Positions 1-5,827 of a stretch of 10,049 nucleotides of DNA are shown piece by piece. Origin of the DNA: Chloroflexota bacterium (GTDB lineage: Bacteria > Chloroflexota > Limnocylindria > Limnocylindrales > CSP1-4); assembly GCA_021790715.1 (NCBI GenBank), contig JAJYGK010000052.1, positions 1 through 10,049 on the forward strand, read 5' to 3'. A program made the translations under genes and the position numbers. The stretch's first letter is position 1, and each line of letters starts with the position of its first letter. The notes under the pieces are model-generated. The model worked only from the letters and a program-made list of their open reading frames with translations, did no database searches and was not told the origin of the DNA.

Positions 1-196
1 GGCCGGCGCGGCGGCCGGCACCCCGAGCACGGGTGCCGGGCCGGGGCCGCGCGGCACCGGGACCGGCCAGGGCGCGTGCGACGGCACGGGCCCCCACGGG
101 CCGGGGCGCCCCTGACGCCGGCACCTCGCCGCCGGGGGCGTCCTTCGTGCGTGCGAGCGTGACACGCCCCATGCGGGCGTCCCGGGTTGCAGGATC

Positions 197-230
197 GGGA
201 CGGTCGGGCCTTGCGCGGCCCGGCCGTCCC
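197..230. repeat. Near-perfect 14-bp inverted repeat (operator or hairpin)
   Basis: Arms at 197-210 and 217-230 pair at 13 of 14 positions. The single exception, T204 opposite G223, would still be a G-U wobble in RNA. The 6-base loop, TTGCGC at 211-216, is also the best -35 candidate for the response regulator gene. It could be a DNA operator for a dimeric regulator, possibly the downstream response regulator itself. It could also be an RNA hairpin terminating an upstream transcript. No T-run follows it on either strand, so it is not a canonical intrinsic terminator. The repeat is seen directly; its role is inference. Confidence 0.6.
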
Positions 231-238
231 CGTATCGT
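211..238 (+). promoter_or_regulatory. Candidate promoter of the two-component operon (leaderless type)
   Basis: TTGCGC (211-216) and TATCGT (233-238, fitting TAnnnT) are separated by 16 bp. The expected start of transcription, about 7 bases after the -10, falls at or within a base or two of the GTG at 246. No Shine-Dalgarno-like sequence precedes that GTG. This suggests a leaderless mRNA, a common arrangement in high-GC Gram-positive-like bacteria. The -35 matches the sigma70 consensus only in TTG, so the assignment rests mainly on the -10 and its position. Confidence 0.45.
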
Positions 239-245
239 CCGGACC

Positions 246-1124
246 GTGAGCGCCAGGATCCTCGTCGTGGACGACGAACCGCACATCGCCGAGGTGCTGC
301 GTGCCTACCTCGCCCGCGACGGGTACGAGGTGGAGACGTGCGGCGACGGGGAGCGGGCGCTGGAGCTCGCCCGCGACGCCGTGCCGGACATCGTCGTCCT
401 CGACGTCATGCTGCCCGGCCGCTCCGGGTTCGACGTGCTGCGCACGCTCCGGGCCGAGGGCTCGCGCGCCGGCGTCATCATGCTGACCGCACGCGACGAC
501 CTGGTCGACCGGGTGGCCGGCCTCGAGCTCGGGGCGGACGACTACGTGGTGAAGCCCTTCGAGCCGCGCGAGCTCGTGGCGCGCGTGGGGGCGATGCTGC
601 GCAGGCTCGATCGGCTCGCCGGCGATGCCGGGGTGCCGTCCGACGGCGCGCCCGCCGCGCCGTCGCCGCGCCGGCTGATCCGTCTCCTCGACCTGGAGCT
701 CGACGTGGACGCCCGCGAGGTGCGCCGGCAGGGGAGCCCGGTCGGGCTCACGCGCACCGAGTTCGACCTGCTCGTGGCGCTCGCCGAGCAGCCCGGGAGG
801 GTCTGGACGCGGGAACAGCTGGGCGAGCGGCTCTTCGGCGAGGAGTTTGCCTCCGACGACCGCACCATCGACAGCCACGTCAAGAACGTGCGGCGCAAGC
901 TGGCCGGGCCGGCCGCCGGGTCCACGGCGGATCCGGGCGGCGGCCCCGGCTCCGCGGCGTACGTCGAGACCGTGCGCGGCGTGGGGTATCGGGCGGCGAC
1001 CGGAGCGGCGTCGCGCGCATCGGTCTCCGGGGGCATGCGGGCCGCCGGGCCCGCGCCGGCCCGCGAGGGCATGCCCGACGCCGGCCGTGCACCGGGCGCC
1101 GCCGCGGGCGGCGAGCACGCGTGA
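246..1124 (+). CDS. OmpR/PhoB-family DNA-binding response regulator
   Basis: This is a cytoplasmic transcription factor switched by phosphorylation from the adjacent kinase. The receiver domain covers roughly residues 3-115, with the acidic pair D9/D10, phospho-acceptor D53 in a LDVMLPG context, T81 in MLTAR and K103 in VKPF. A winged-helix DNA-binding domain covers roughly 150-252, with the family hallmarks LTRTEFDLL and TVRGVGYR. I chose the GTG at 246 because the receiver fold begins immediately after it and a -10 element sits 7 bases upstream. The frame is open back to about 33, but that upstream part reads as low-complexity Arg/Pro/Gly. Two oddities are a Gly/Ala/Pro-rich insert of about 19 residues (220-238) just before the wing and a 40-residue low-complexity tail (253-292). 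The stop overlaps the kinase start by 4 bp (GTGA), implying translational coupling. The regulon is unknown. Confidence 0.93.
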   Translation: MSARILVVDDEPHIAEVLRAYLARDGYEVETCGDGERALELARDAVPDIVVLDVMLPGRSGFDVLRTLRAEGSRAGVIMLTARDDLVDRVAGLELGADDYVVKPFEPRELVARVGAMLRRLDRLAGDAGVPSDGAPAAPSPRRLIRLLDLELDVDAREVRRQGSPVGLTRTEFDLLVALAEQPGRVWTREQLGERLFGEEFASDDRTIDSHVKNVRRKLAGPAAGSTADPGGGPGSAAYVETVRGVGYRAATGAASRASVSGGMRAAGPAPAREGMPDAGRAPGAAAGGEHA

Positions 1125-2275
1125 GCCTGCGCCTCCGCCTGGCCCTCGCGTTCGCGGGCGTCGCGCTCGTGACCGGCGTCGCCGTCGCCCTCGTCGCCCC
1201 GTTCGCCATCGGGCAGGGCTTCGCGCGTCTCGAGGCGGGCCTCTCCGCCGAGCCGTCCGCCGCGATGGGTCGCTCCGGCGTCGGCGGACCGCCCGCGGGG
1301 CGCGGGCCGGCCGCGCGGGCCGCGCAGATCCAGCAGGACACCGTCCTGACCGTCGTGGCGGTCGCGCTCGGCGCCGCGGTCGTGGCCTCCCTCGTCGGGG
1401 CCTGGGCGGCCCGACGCATCGTGCGGCCCCTGCGCTCGCTCGAGGACGACGCCGCGGCGGTCGCGGCGGGCGACCTGGCGCGTCGCTCCGGGCTCGGCGA
1501 GCGGGCGGACGAGATCGGGTCGCTGGGCCGCTCCTTCGACGAGATGGCCGCCGGCCTGCAGCGTGCCGACGAATCCCGCCGCCGCCTGCTGCAGGACGCG
1601 GCACACGAGCTGCGCACGCCGCTCGCGGTGATCGACGCGACGGCGAGCGCGATCAGCGACGGCGTGTACGAGCCCGAGCCCCGCCACCTCGCGACGATCC
1701 GCGACCAGTCGCGGCTGATGGCACGCGTCGTCGACGACCTGCGGACGATCGGGCTGGCCGAGGGTGGCCGGCTGTCGCTGCGCCGCGAACGGATCGGCGC
1801 GCCCCCGCTGGTGGCGGCGAGCGTCGCCGCGTTCCAGGCGCGGGCCGCGGGCGCCGGCGTCGAGCTGGCCGCCGGGCCGGTGCCGGAGGTGATTCTCGAT
1901 GTCGATCGCGACCGCGTGGGCCAGGCGCTCGGGGCCATGCTCGACAACGCGATCCGCCACACGCCCCGCGGCGGGCACGTCATGGTTGGCTCCGGGATCG
2001 AGGCCGGGCGGCTGCAGATCGCGGTGACCGACACGGGCCCCGGCGTGGCGCCCGAGGACCTCGAGCGCGTCTTCGACCGCTTCTACCAGGCCGACGCCTC
2101 GCGCGACCGGTCCACCGGCACCACCGGCCTCGGGCTCGCCATCGCCCGCGCGATCGCCGTCGCCCACGGCGGGTCGGTCGGTGTCGCCAGCGGGCCCGGC
2201 GGAGGCGCGCGCTTCTGGATCGAGCTGCCGCTGGCCGATGTATCCATTCCGTCCCCGGCCTCGTCTGACTGGTGA
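1121..2275 (+). CDS. HAMP-containing sensor histidine kinase
   Basis: This membrane sensor kinase autophosphorylates on histidine and passes the phosphate to the response regulator encoded just upstream. In order it has TM1 (about 8-30), a short extracytoplasmic stretch (31-74), TM2 (about 75-97), HAMP (about 97-150), and a HisKA dimerisation domain with H162 in AAHELRTPL. The HATPase domain has an N-box around N276 (LDNAIRHTP), G1 DTGPGV (304-309), the F-box FDRFYQAD and G2 GTTGLGLAI (333-341). The catalytic set looks complete. The extracytoplasmic part is only about 44 residues, rich in Gly/Pro/Ala/Arg, with no recognisable ligand domain. The stimulus may therefore be sensed in the membrane or through a partner. 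The start is the GTG that overlaps the regulator's stop. The stop (TGA at 2273-2275) lies 35 bp before the next gene. Confidence 0.93.
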   Translation: MSLRLRLALAFAGVALVTGVAVALVAPFAIGQGFARLEAGLSAEPSAAMGRSGVGGPPAGRGPAARAAQIQQDTVLTVVAVALGAAVVASLVGAWAARRIVRPLRSLEDDAAAVAAGDLARRSGLGERADEIGSLGRSFDEMAAGLQRADESRRRLLQDAAHELRTPLAVIDATASAISDGVYEPEPRHLATIRDQSRLMARVVDDLRTIGLAEGGRLSLRRERIGAPPLVAASVAAFQARAAGAGVELAAGPVPEVILDVDRDRVGQALGAMLDNAIRHTPRGGHVMVGSGIEAGRLQIAVTDTGPGVAPEDLERVFDRFYQADASRDRSTGTTGLGLAIARAIAVAHGGSVGVASGPGGGARFWIELPLADVSIPSPASSDW

Positions 2276-2295
2276 ACGCGGCAGAAGCCGCCACC

Positions 2296-2301
2296 AGGAG
2301 G
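2296..2301 (+). promoter_or_regulatory. Strong Shine-Dalgarno (AGGAGG) that decides the DUF2892 start
   Basis: AGGAGG lies 9 bases upstream of the ATG at 2311. It supports that ATG over the in-frame GTG at 2272, which overlaps the kinase stop codon and would add 13 residues. Confidence 0.75.
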
Positions 2302-2310
2302 ACCACCGAG

Positions 2311-2526
2311 ATGTCACTGCCCCGCAACGAACATGCCGTCGATCGCGCGATCCGTATCGTGCTCGGCATCGTCCTGCTCGCGCTCGCGGTCGGCGGCGCC
2401 GTCGCCGCGCCGCTCGCGTATCTTGTCGTCGTGATCGCCGCCATCGCCCTCGTCACCGGCATCGCCGGCTTCTGCCCGCTGTACGCCGTGCTCCGGGTCA
2501 GCACGTGCCCGGTCACGCGCCGCTGA
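2311..2526 (+). CDS. Small DUF2892 (YgaP-like transmembrane) protein
   Basis: This 71-residue membrane protein has two hydrophobic helices, at about 15-35 and 38-55, and ends with GFCPLYAVLRVSTCP. The CPLY...ST motif is characteristic of the DUF2892 family, the membrane part of E. coli YgaP-like proteins. The length is typical for stand-alone members. The molecular function of the stand-alone form is not established. In YgaP the domain anchors a rhodanese, but no rhodanese is present here. C55 and C66 may be functionally relevant. It lies between the kinase and the sigma factor, 16 bp before the latter, so it is probably cotranscribed. Whether it takes part in signalling is unknown. Confidence 0.85.
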   Translation: MSLPRNEHAVDRAIRIVLGIVLLALAVGGAVAAPLAYLVVVIAAIALVTGIAGFCPLYAVLRVSTCPVTRR

Positions 2527-2542
2527 GCCGCGGACGGGGCGA

Positions 2543-3436
2543 GTGATCGGGCGGGGCGGAGGCGCGCCGGACGCGGCGCGGGACGCGGAGGCCGTCACGG
2601 CGGACGCGACCGCACGGCCCGCCGACGGCGATCCGGCCCGCACCGACCCCCGCACCGATCCCCGCGCCGATCCCTTCGCCGAGCGCCTGGCGGCCGAGCT
2701 GCCGTCGCTCGTGCGTCTCGCCGCCCGTCTCGTCCACGACGCGGACGTCGCCGAGGACTGTGCCCAGGAGACCGTGGTCGGCGCCTGGCGCCGGCGGGAC
2801 CAGCTGCGCGACCCCCGCTCGCTCGCTCCGTGGCTGCGCCGCAGCCTCGTCAACCGGATCATCGACCGGGCACGGGCCCGGCACGACGAGCTCGACATCG
2901 ACGAGGTCGAGGCGGAGTGGAAGGACGACACGTACTCGGTCCGGCCGGATCTCGTCCTGGAACGCGCGGAGCTCCGCGACGAGCTGGAGGACGCCCTCGC
3001 GCGGCTGCCCGCGATCTACCGCATCCCGGTCGTGCTGCACGACGCGCTCGGCTGGACGGCGCCGGAGATCGCGCGGACGATGGGCGTCGGCCTGCCGGCC
3101 ACCAAGCAGCGGCTGCGCCGGGGAAGGATGATGCTGGTGTCGGCACTCGCGGAGGATGACGCACGGCGCCGCGCGAGCCTCGCGCAGCCGATGCGCTGCT
3201 GGCAGGCCCGCCGCCACGTCTCGGCGTACATGGACGACGAGCTCGACGGCGCCACACGCGCGGCGGTCGAGGAGCACCTGGCGGCCTGTCCCACCTGCCC
3301 GCCGCTCTACGCCAGCCTGGTCGGCGTGCGTGCGTCGCTCGGCGGTCTCCGGGATCCGGACACGGTCGTCGAGGCAGGCATGGCGGCCCGCATCCGCGCC
3401 GCGCTGGAACAGGAGGCTCGACCGCACGATGACTGA
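2543..3436 (+). CDS. ECF-type sigma factor fused to a zinc-finger (zf-HC2/ZAS-like) domain
   Basis: The N-terminal half is a sigma-70-family factor. Region 2 spans about residues 50-113 (with AEDCAQE and APWLRRSLVNRIIDRAR), and region 4 spans about 140-200 (LARLPAIYRIPVVLHDALGW, then a helix-turn-helix ending KQRLRRGR). Residues 219-252 form a zinc-binding module, C219, H225, H245, C249 and C252, in the HxxxCxxC pattern (HLAACPTC) of ZAS anti-sigma factors. Such modules are usually carried by a separate anti-sigma protein. Here one is fused, and no separate membrane anti-sigma gene adjoins. No transmembrane helix is visible, so it is probably cytoplasmic. The zinc finger may self-inhibit the factor or respond to redox or metal; this is inference. 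The start is the GTG 16 bp after the previous stop, with only a weak ribosome site. The first 45 residues are low complexity, so the true start is less certain. It overlaps the methyltransferase start by 8 bp. Confidence 0.9.
   Translation: MIGRGGGAPDAARDAEAVTADATARPADGDPARTDPRTDPRADPFAERLAAELPSLVRLAARLVHDADVAEDCAQETVVGAWRRRDQLRDPRSLAPWLRRSLVNRIIDRARARHDELDIDEVEAEWKDDTYSVRPDLVLERAELRDELEDALARLPAIYRIPVVLHDALGWTAPEIARTMGVGLPATKQRLRRGRMMLVSALAEDDARRRASLAQPMRCWQARRHVSAYMDDELDGATRAAVEEHLAACPTCPPLYASLVGVRASLGGLRDPDTVVEAGMAARIRAALEQEARPHDD
2637..2672 (+). repeat. Three tandem 12-bp units within the sigma gene
   Basis: CCCGCACCGACC, CCCGCACCGATC and CCCGCGCCGATC follow one another without a gap and encode a repeated Asp-Pro-Arg-(Thr/Ala) block in the disordered N-terminal extension. 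Because the unit is a multiple of three, copy-number change would keep the frame. The period is clear; a biological role is not. Confidence 0.7.
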
Positions 3437-4070
3437 CGACCGGCGACCGGAGCGCGAGGAGCGGCAGCGCTCCTGGGACGAGCGGCACGCGACACGGCAC
3501 CCGATCGAGGCGCCCCACCCCGACCCCCTGCTCGTCCACGAGGCCCACCGTCTCGCCCCGGGCCGTGCGCTCGATGTCGCATGCGGCGACGGGCGGAACG
3601 CGGTCTGGCTGGCCGAGCGCGGGTGGCGGGTGACCGGCGTCGATTTCTCGGCCGTGGCCCTGGTCCACGCGCGTGAGCGCGCCGATCGGGCGGGCGTGCA
3701 TGTCGACTGGCAGCAGCACGACGTCGTCGACTGGGCACCGCCGGAGCGCGCATTCGACCTCGTCTCGGTCGTCTACCTGCAGATGCCCCCGGAGGAGCGG
3801 CGCCGTGCGCTCGCGCACGTCGCCGCGGCGGTCGCGCCCGGCGGGCGCGTGGTCGTCGTCGGCCACCACCGGCGCAACCCGGAGGTGGGCGGCCACGGTC
3901 CGCGGGACCCGCACGTGCTCCACGACCCGGACGAGATCGCGTCCGAGCTCCGGGAAGGCGCCCGGACGGGGGAGGGCGGCCTGGTCGTCGAGCGGGCCGA
4001 GGCGGTCATCACCGAGGACGAAGGCGGGCGGCGAATCGATTCGCTCGTGGTCGCGCACCGCGACGCCTGA
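3429..4070 (+). CDS. Class I SAM-dependent methyltransferase
   Basis: This cytoplasmic enzyme is expected to transfer a methyl group from S-adenosylmethionine; the acceptor cannot be told from sequence. It has a Rossmann-fold core. Motif I is ALDVACGDGRNA (residues 47-58, with the glycine loop G53-x-G55). An acidic residue after strand 2 is D72 (GVDFS), the adenine-contacting D98 lies in QQHDVVDW, and motif IV-like DLVSVVYLQMP starts at 110. The sequence resembles the small TehB/Methyltransf_25 group. At 213 residues it is a single domain of usual size. The ATG at 3429 overlaps the sigma factor stop by 8 bp, and AGGAGG at 3411-3416 lies 12 bases upstream. The glycosyltransferase follows after 15 bp, so the two are likely cotranscribed and could act on the same small molecule, which is unproven. 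A role in resistance (tellurite or thiopurine type) is possible but not demonstrated. Confidence 0.88.
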   Translation: MTDDRRPEREERQRSWDERHATRHPIEAPHPDPLLVHEAHRLAPGRALDVACGDGRNAVWLAERGWRVTGVDFSAVALVHARERADRAGVHVDWQQHDVVDWAPPERAFDLVSVVYLQMPPEERRRALAHVAAAVAPGGRVVVVGHHRRNPEVGGHGPRDPHVLHDPDEIASELREGARTGEGGLVVERAEAVITEDEGGRRIDSLVVAHRDA

Positions 4071-4085
4071 ACGGCGCCACATCGC

Positions 4086-5231
4086 GTGCGCCTCCTGTTC
4101 ACGTTCGTCGGCAACCTCGGTCATCTCGACCCACTGCTTCCGATCGCCCGCGCAGCCCGGGCCGGCGGGCACGCGGTCGCGTTCTGCGGCCGGCCATGGA
4201 TGGTGCCGCGGGTCGAGGCGCTCGGGTTCGCGTGCTTCCCGGCCGGCGGCGACGCCGGGCTGGTCCCGCGGCAGGTGCCGCTCGGTCCACTCGAGCGCGA
4301 CCCTGAGATGCGCTGGGGGGTTCGGAAGCCGCGGGAACGGCTGACCGACCTGCTGCCCGTCATCGACCGCTGGCATCCGGACGCGATCGTCTGGGAGGAA
4401 ACCGACATCGGGGCGGCGGTCGCCGCCGAACGCGCGCGGGTCGTCCACGCGAGCGTGATCGTCACGGCGGCCGGGACGTTCTTTGGTCCGGAGGTCGTGC
4501 GTTCGGCGGTCGAGGAGCTGCGGGCTGAGCAGGGACTACCGCCCGACCCTGAGCTCGCGATGCTCCGGCGCCACCTCGTCCTGGCGCCGGTGCCGCCGTC
4601 GTTCCGGGATCCGGCCGCTCCGCTGCCCGGGACGGCGTTTCCGATCCGCCCGGCCGTGCTGGACGAACAGGTGGAGCAGATGCCGGCCTGGATGGGCGAG
4701 CCGTCCGGACGGCCGCTCGTCTACCTGACGCTCGGTTCGGTCTTCCCGCTCGAGTCCGGCGACCTGTTCGCACGAGCCATCGCCGGCATCCGCGACCTGC
4801 CGGTGGACCTCGTCGTCACCGTGGGCGCGGAGTTCGACCGCGCGACGCTCGGCCCCCAGCCGGCCAACGTGCGCGTGGAGCCATGGGTCCCGCAGGCGGC
4901 CCTGCTGCCCCGCTGCGACGTCGTCGTCTCGCACGGCGGATCCGGCACCGTGGTCGGTGCCCTCGCGTGCGGCGTCCCGCTCGTGGTGCTCCCGATCGGG
5001 GCCGACCAGCCGCACAACGGAGACCGTTGCGAGGCTCTGGGTGTCGGACGAGTGCTCGACTCGTTCGCCGCGACGCCGCACGAGATCGGTGATGCCGTCT
5101 CGACCGTGCTGGCGCGGCCCGACTTCCGTGCCGCCGCCGGCACCATCGCCCGTGAGGCCCGCTCGCTGCCGCCCGCCGCGAGCGCCGTGCCCCTCCTCGA
5201 AGGTGTCGTCACGCGGTCGGCCGAACGATGA
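4086..5231 (+). CDS. GT1-type (UGT/MGT-like) glycosyltransferase
   Basis: This is a soluble GT-B-fold enzyme expected to transfer a sugar from a nucleotide donor to a small-molecule acceptor. The N-terminal domain carries the catalytic-type histidine H13 in the GHLDPLLPIA motif. The C-terminal donor-binding domain has W267 and Q270 (PWVPQ), then SHGGSGT (282-288, H283 contacting the diphosphate) and PIGADQPHN (303-311, with D307/Q308 for the sugar). At 381 residues it is in the usual range for macrolide-type and related bacterial GT1 enzymes. The start is the GTG at 4086, because the Rossmann strand and H13 follow at the expected distance. No Shine-Dalgarno is visible, so translation may depend on the methyltransferase upstream. 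It is the last gene of the first unit. The MarR promoter begins only about 17 bp after its stop, and no terminator is evident. The acceptor is unknown. Confidence 0.9.
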   Translation: MRLLFTFVGNLGHLDPLLPIARAARAGGHAVAFCGRPWMVPRVEALGFACFPAGGDAGLVPRQVPLGPLERDPEMRWGVRKPRERLTDLLPVIDRWHPDAIVWEETDIGAAVAAERARVVHASVIVTAAGTFFGPEVVRSAVEELRAEQGLPPDPELAMLRRHLVLAPVPPSFRDPAAPLPGTAFPIRPAVLDEQVEQMPAWMGEPSGRPLVYLTLGSVFPLESGDLFARAIAGIRDLPVDLVVTVGAEFDRATLGPQPANVRVEPWVPQAALLPRCDVVVSHGGSGTVVGALACGVPLVVLPIGADQPHNGDRCEALGVGRVLDSFAATPHEIGDAVSTVLARPDFRAAAGTIAREARSLPPAASAVPLLEGVVTRSAER

Positions 5232-5247
5232 CGGGCAGGTAGTTGCG

Positions 5248-5276
5248 TTTGCACCATACGGCCCCTGGTGTATAAT
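5248..5276 (+). promoter_or_regulatory. Promoter of marR-MFS unit (leaderless type)
   Basis: A perfect TATAAT (5271-5276) lies 17 bp after TTTGCA (5248-5253). The region is the most AT-rich in the window. The ATG of the MarR gene begins 9 bases after the last base of the -10. Transcription should therefore start at or within 1-2 bases of the ATG, and no Shine-Dalgarno is present. This indicates a leaderless transcript. Confidence 0.75.
5250..5272. promoter_or_regulatory. Candidate MarR operator (imperfect dyad TGCACCA-N9-TGGTGTA)
   Basis: Arms 5250-5256 and 5266-5272 match at 6 of 7 positions, with CACCA/TGGTG perfect. The centre, near 5261, lies in the -35/-10 spacer and the right arm runs into TATAAT. 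A dimer of the encoded MarR bound here would block RNA polymerase, as usual for autoregulated marR-efflux units. The dyad is seen; the binding is inferred. Confidence 0.5.
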
Positions 5277-5284
5277 CCGGTCCG

Positions 5285-5827
5285 ATGGACTATTCGGAAG
5301 AGCGGAGCGAGCTGGCCGGCGACGGCGTCCCCGTCGCTGTGCGAGCCGTCGTCCCCGGCGCGGAACCGGGCACGAACAGGCCGCCGGGCTCCCGGGCGCT
5401 GCGGGCCTTCATGCAGGCCGTCGCGCTCGCGGAGCCGCTGCAGCGCGAGCTGGCACGGCGGCACGGCGTCTCGGTCGGCGACCTCTTCGCCCTCCGTCGC
5501 CTGCGCGATCTCGGCGAGACCACGACGGCCCGGTTCGGCGAGGCATGCGGCGTGCGGCGGTCGGCGACGACCGATCTCGTCGATCGGCTCGAGTCGGCGG
5601 GGCTCGTGGAGCGCTGCCCGGACCCGGCGGACCGACGCGTCCGGATCGTGCGGCTGAGCAACGCGGGACGCGAGGCGCTGGCCGGCAGGGACCTCGTGAG
5701 CGACAGCGCGGTCGCGGAGCGCCTGCGGCGGCTCTCTCCCGATGAACTGACACAGCTTGCGGAGCTCCTCGAGCGCCTGGTGCAGCCGGCACCCGAAGAG
5801 GAGGCTCCGGTGGAGGTGGGAACGTGA
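5285..5827 (+). CDS. MarR-family transcriptional regulator
   Basis: This dimeric winged-helix repressor probably controls itself and the downstream exporter, and is typically released by binding phenolic or drug-like ligands. The DNA-binding core spans about residues 77-127. Recognition-helix region GVRRSATTDLVDRLESAGLVER is followed by the wing motif DPADRRVR (113-120), diagnostic for the family. Flanking helices at about 36-75 and 140-168 form the dimer interface. At 180 residues it is longer than the usual ~140-150, because of a low-complexity N-terminal extension (1-35) and an acidic C-terminal tail. The ATG at 5285 is supported by the promoter position, although the extension itself is not conserved-looking. 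The stop overlaps the exporter start by 4 bp (GTGA). The ligand is not predictable from sequence. Confidence 0.92.
   Translation: MDYSEERSELAGDGVPVAVRAVVPGAEPGTNRPPGSRALRAFMQAVALAEPLQRELARRHGVSVGDLFALRRLRDLGETTTARFGEACGVRRSATTDLVDRLESAGLVERCPDPADRRVRIVRLSNAGREALAGRDLVSDSAVAERLRRLSPDELTQLAELLERLVQPAPEEEAPVEVGT

Larger units (their letters stand above)
1..245. other. Upstream region with no assignable gene
   Basis: This stretch is extremely GC-rich and I can assign no gene to it. A plus-strand frame is open from base 2 to a TGA at 113-115 and would read as a Gly/Ala/Pro/Thr-rich peptide. This could be the low-complexity C-terminal tail of a gene lying outside the window, but there is no recognisable motif. 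The minus strand is also open over much of it and equally featureless. An 11-bp direct repeat, CGGGCCGGGGC, occurs at 37-47 and 97-107 and is probably just low complexity. From about 197 onward the region is regulatory, with an inverted repeat and a candidate promoter for the two-component genes. Confidence 0.5.

Noticed and set aside
37..107. 11-bp direct repeat CGGGCCGGGGC (37-47 and 97-107) as an attachment site or iteron
   Set aside because: Only two copies occur, in G/C-only low-complexity DNA, with no recombinase, replication gene or tRNA nearby.
33..245. Upstream extension of the response regulator frame
   Set aside because: It reads as 71 Arg/Pro/Gly/Ala-rich residues with no domain; the receiver domain, the -10 element and the inverted repeat all point to the GTG at 246.
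2272..2310. GTG start overlapping the kinase stop for the DUF2892 gene
   Set aside because: The ATG at 2311 has AGGAGG at 9-base spacing and gives the family's usual length; the extra 13 residues are polar and unlike the family.
542..2317. 591-codon open frame on the minus strand across the two-component genes
   Set aside because: It is a shadow of the regulator and kinase genes, which have full catalytic motifs; the minus-strand product is His/Arg/Gly-rich with no recognisable domain.
4071..4085. Separate promoter for the GT1 gene
   Set aside because: The 15-bp gap has no -10-like element at a useful distance and the preceding coding sequence shows none I can support; cotranscription with the methyltransferase is simpler.
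2859..4448. 529-codon minus-strand frame opposite the sigma factor, methyltransferase and GT1
   Set aside because: It spans three well-supported plus-strand genes and has the Arg/Pro/Ala/Asp composition of an antisense frame in GC-rich DNA.
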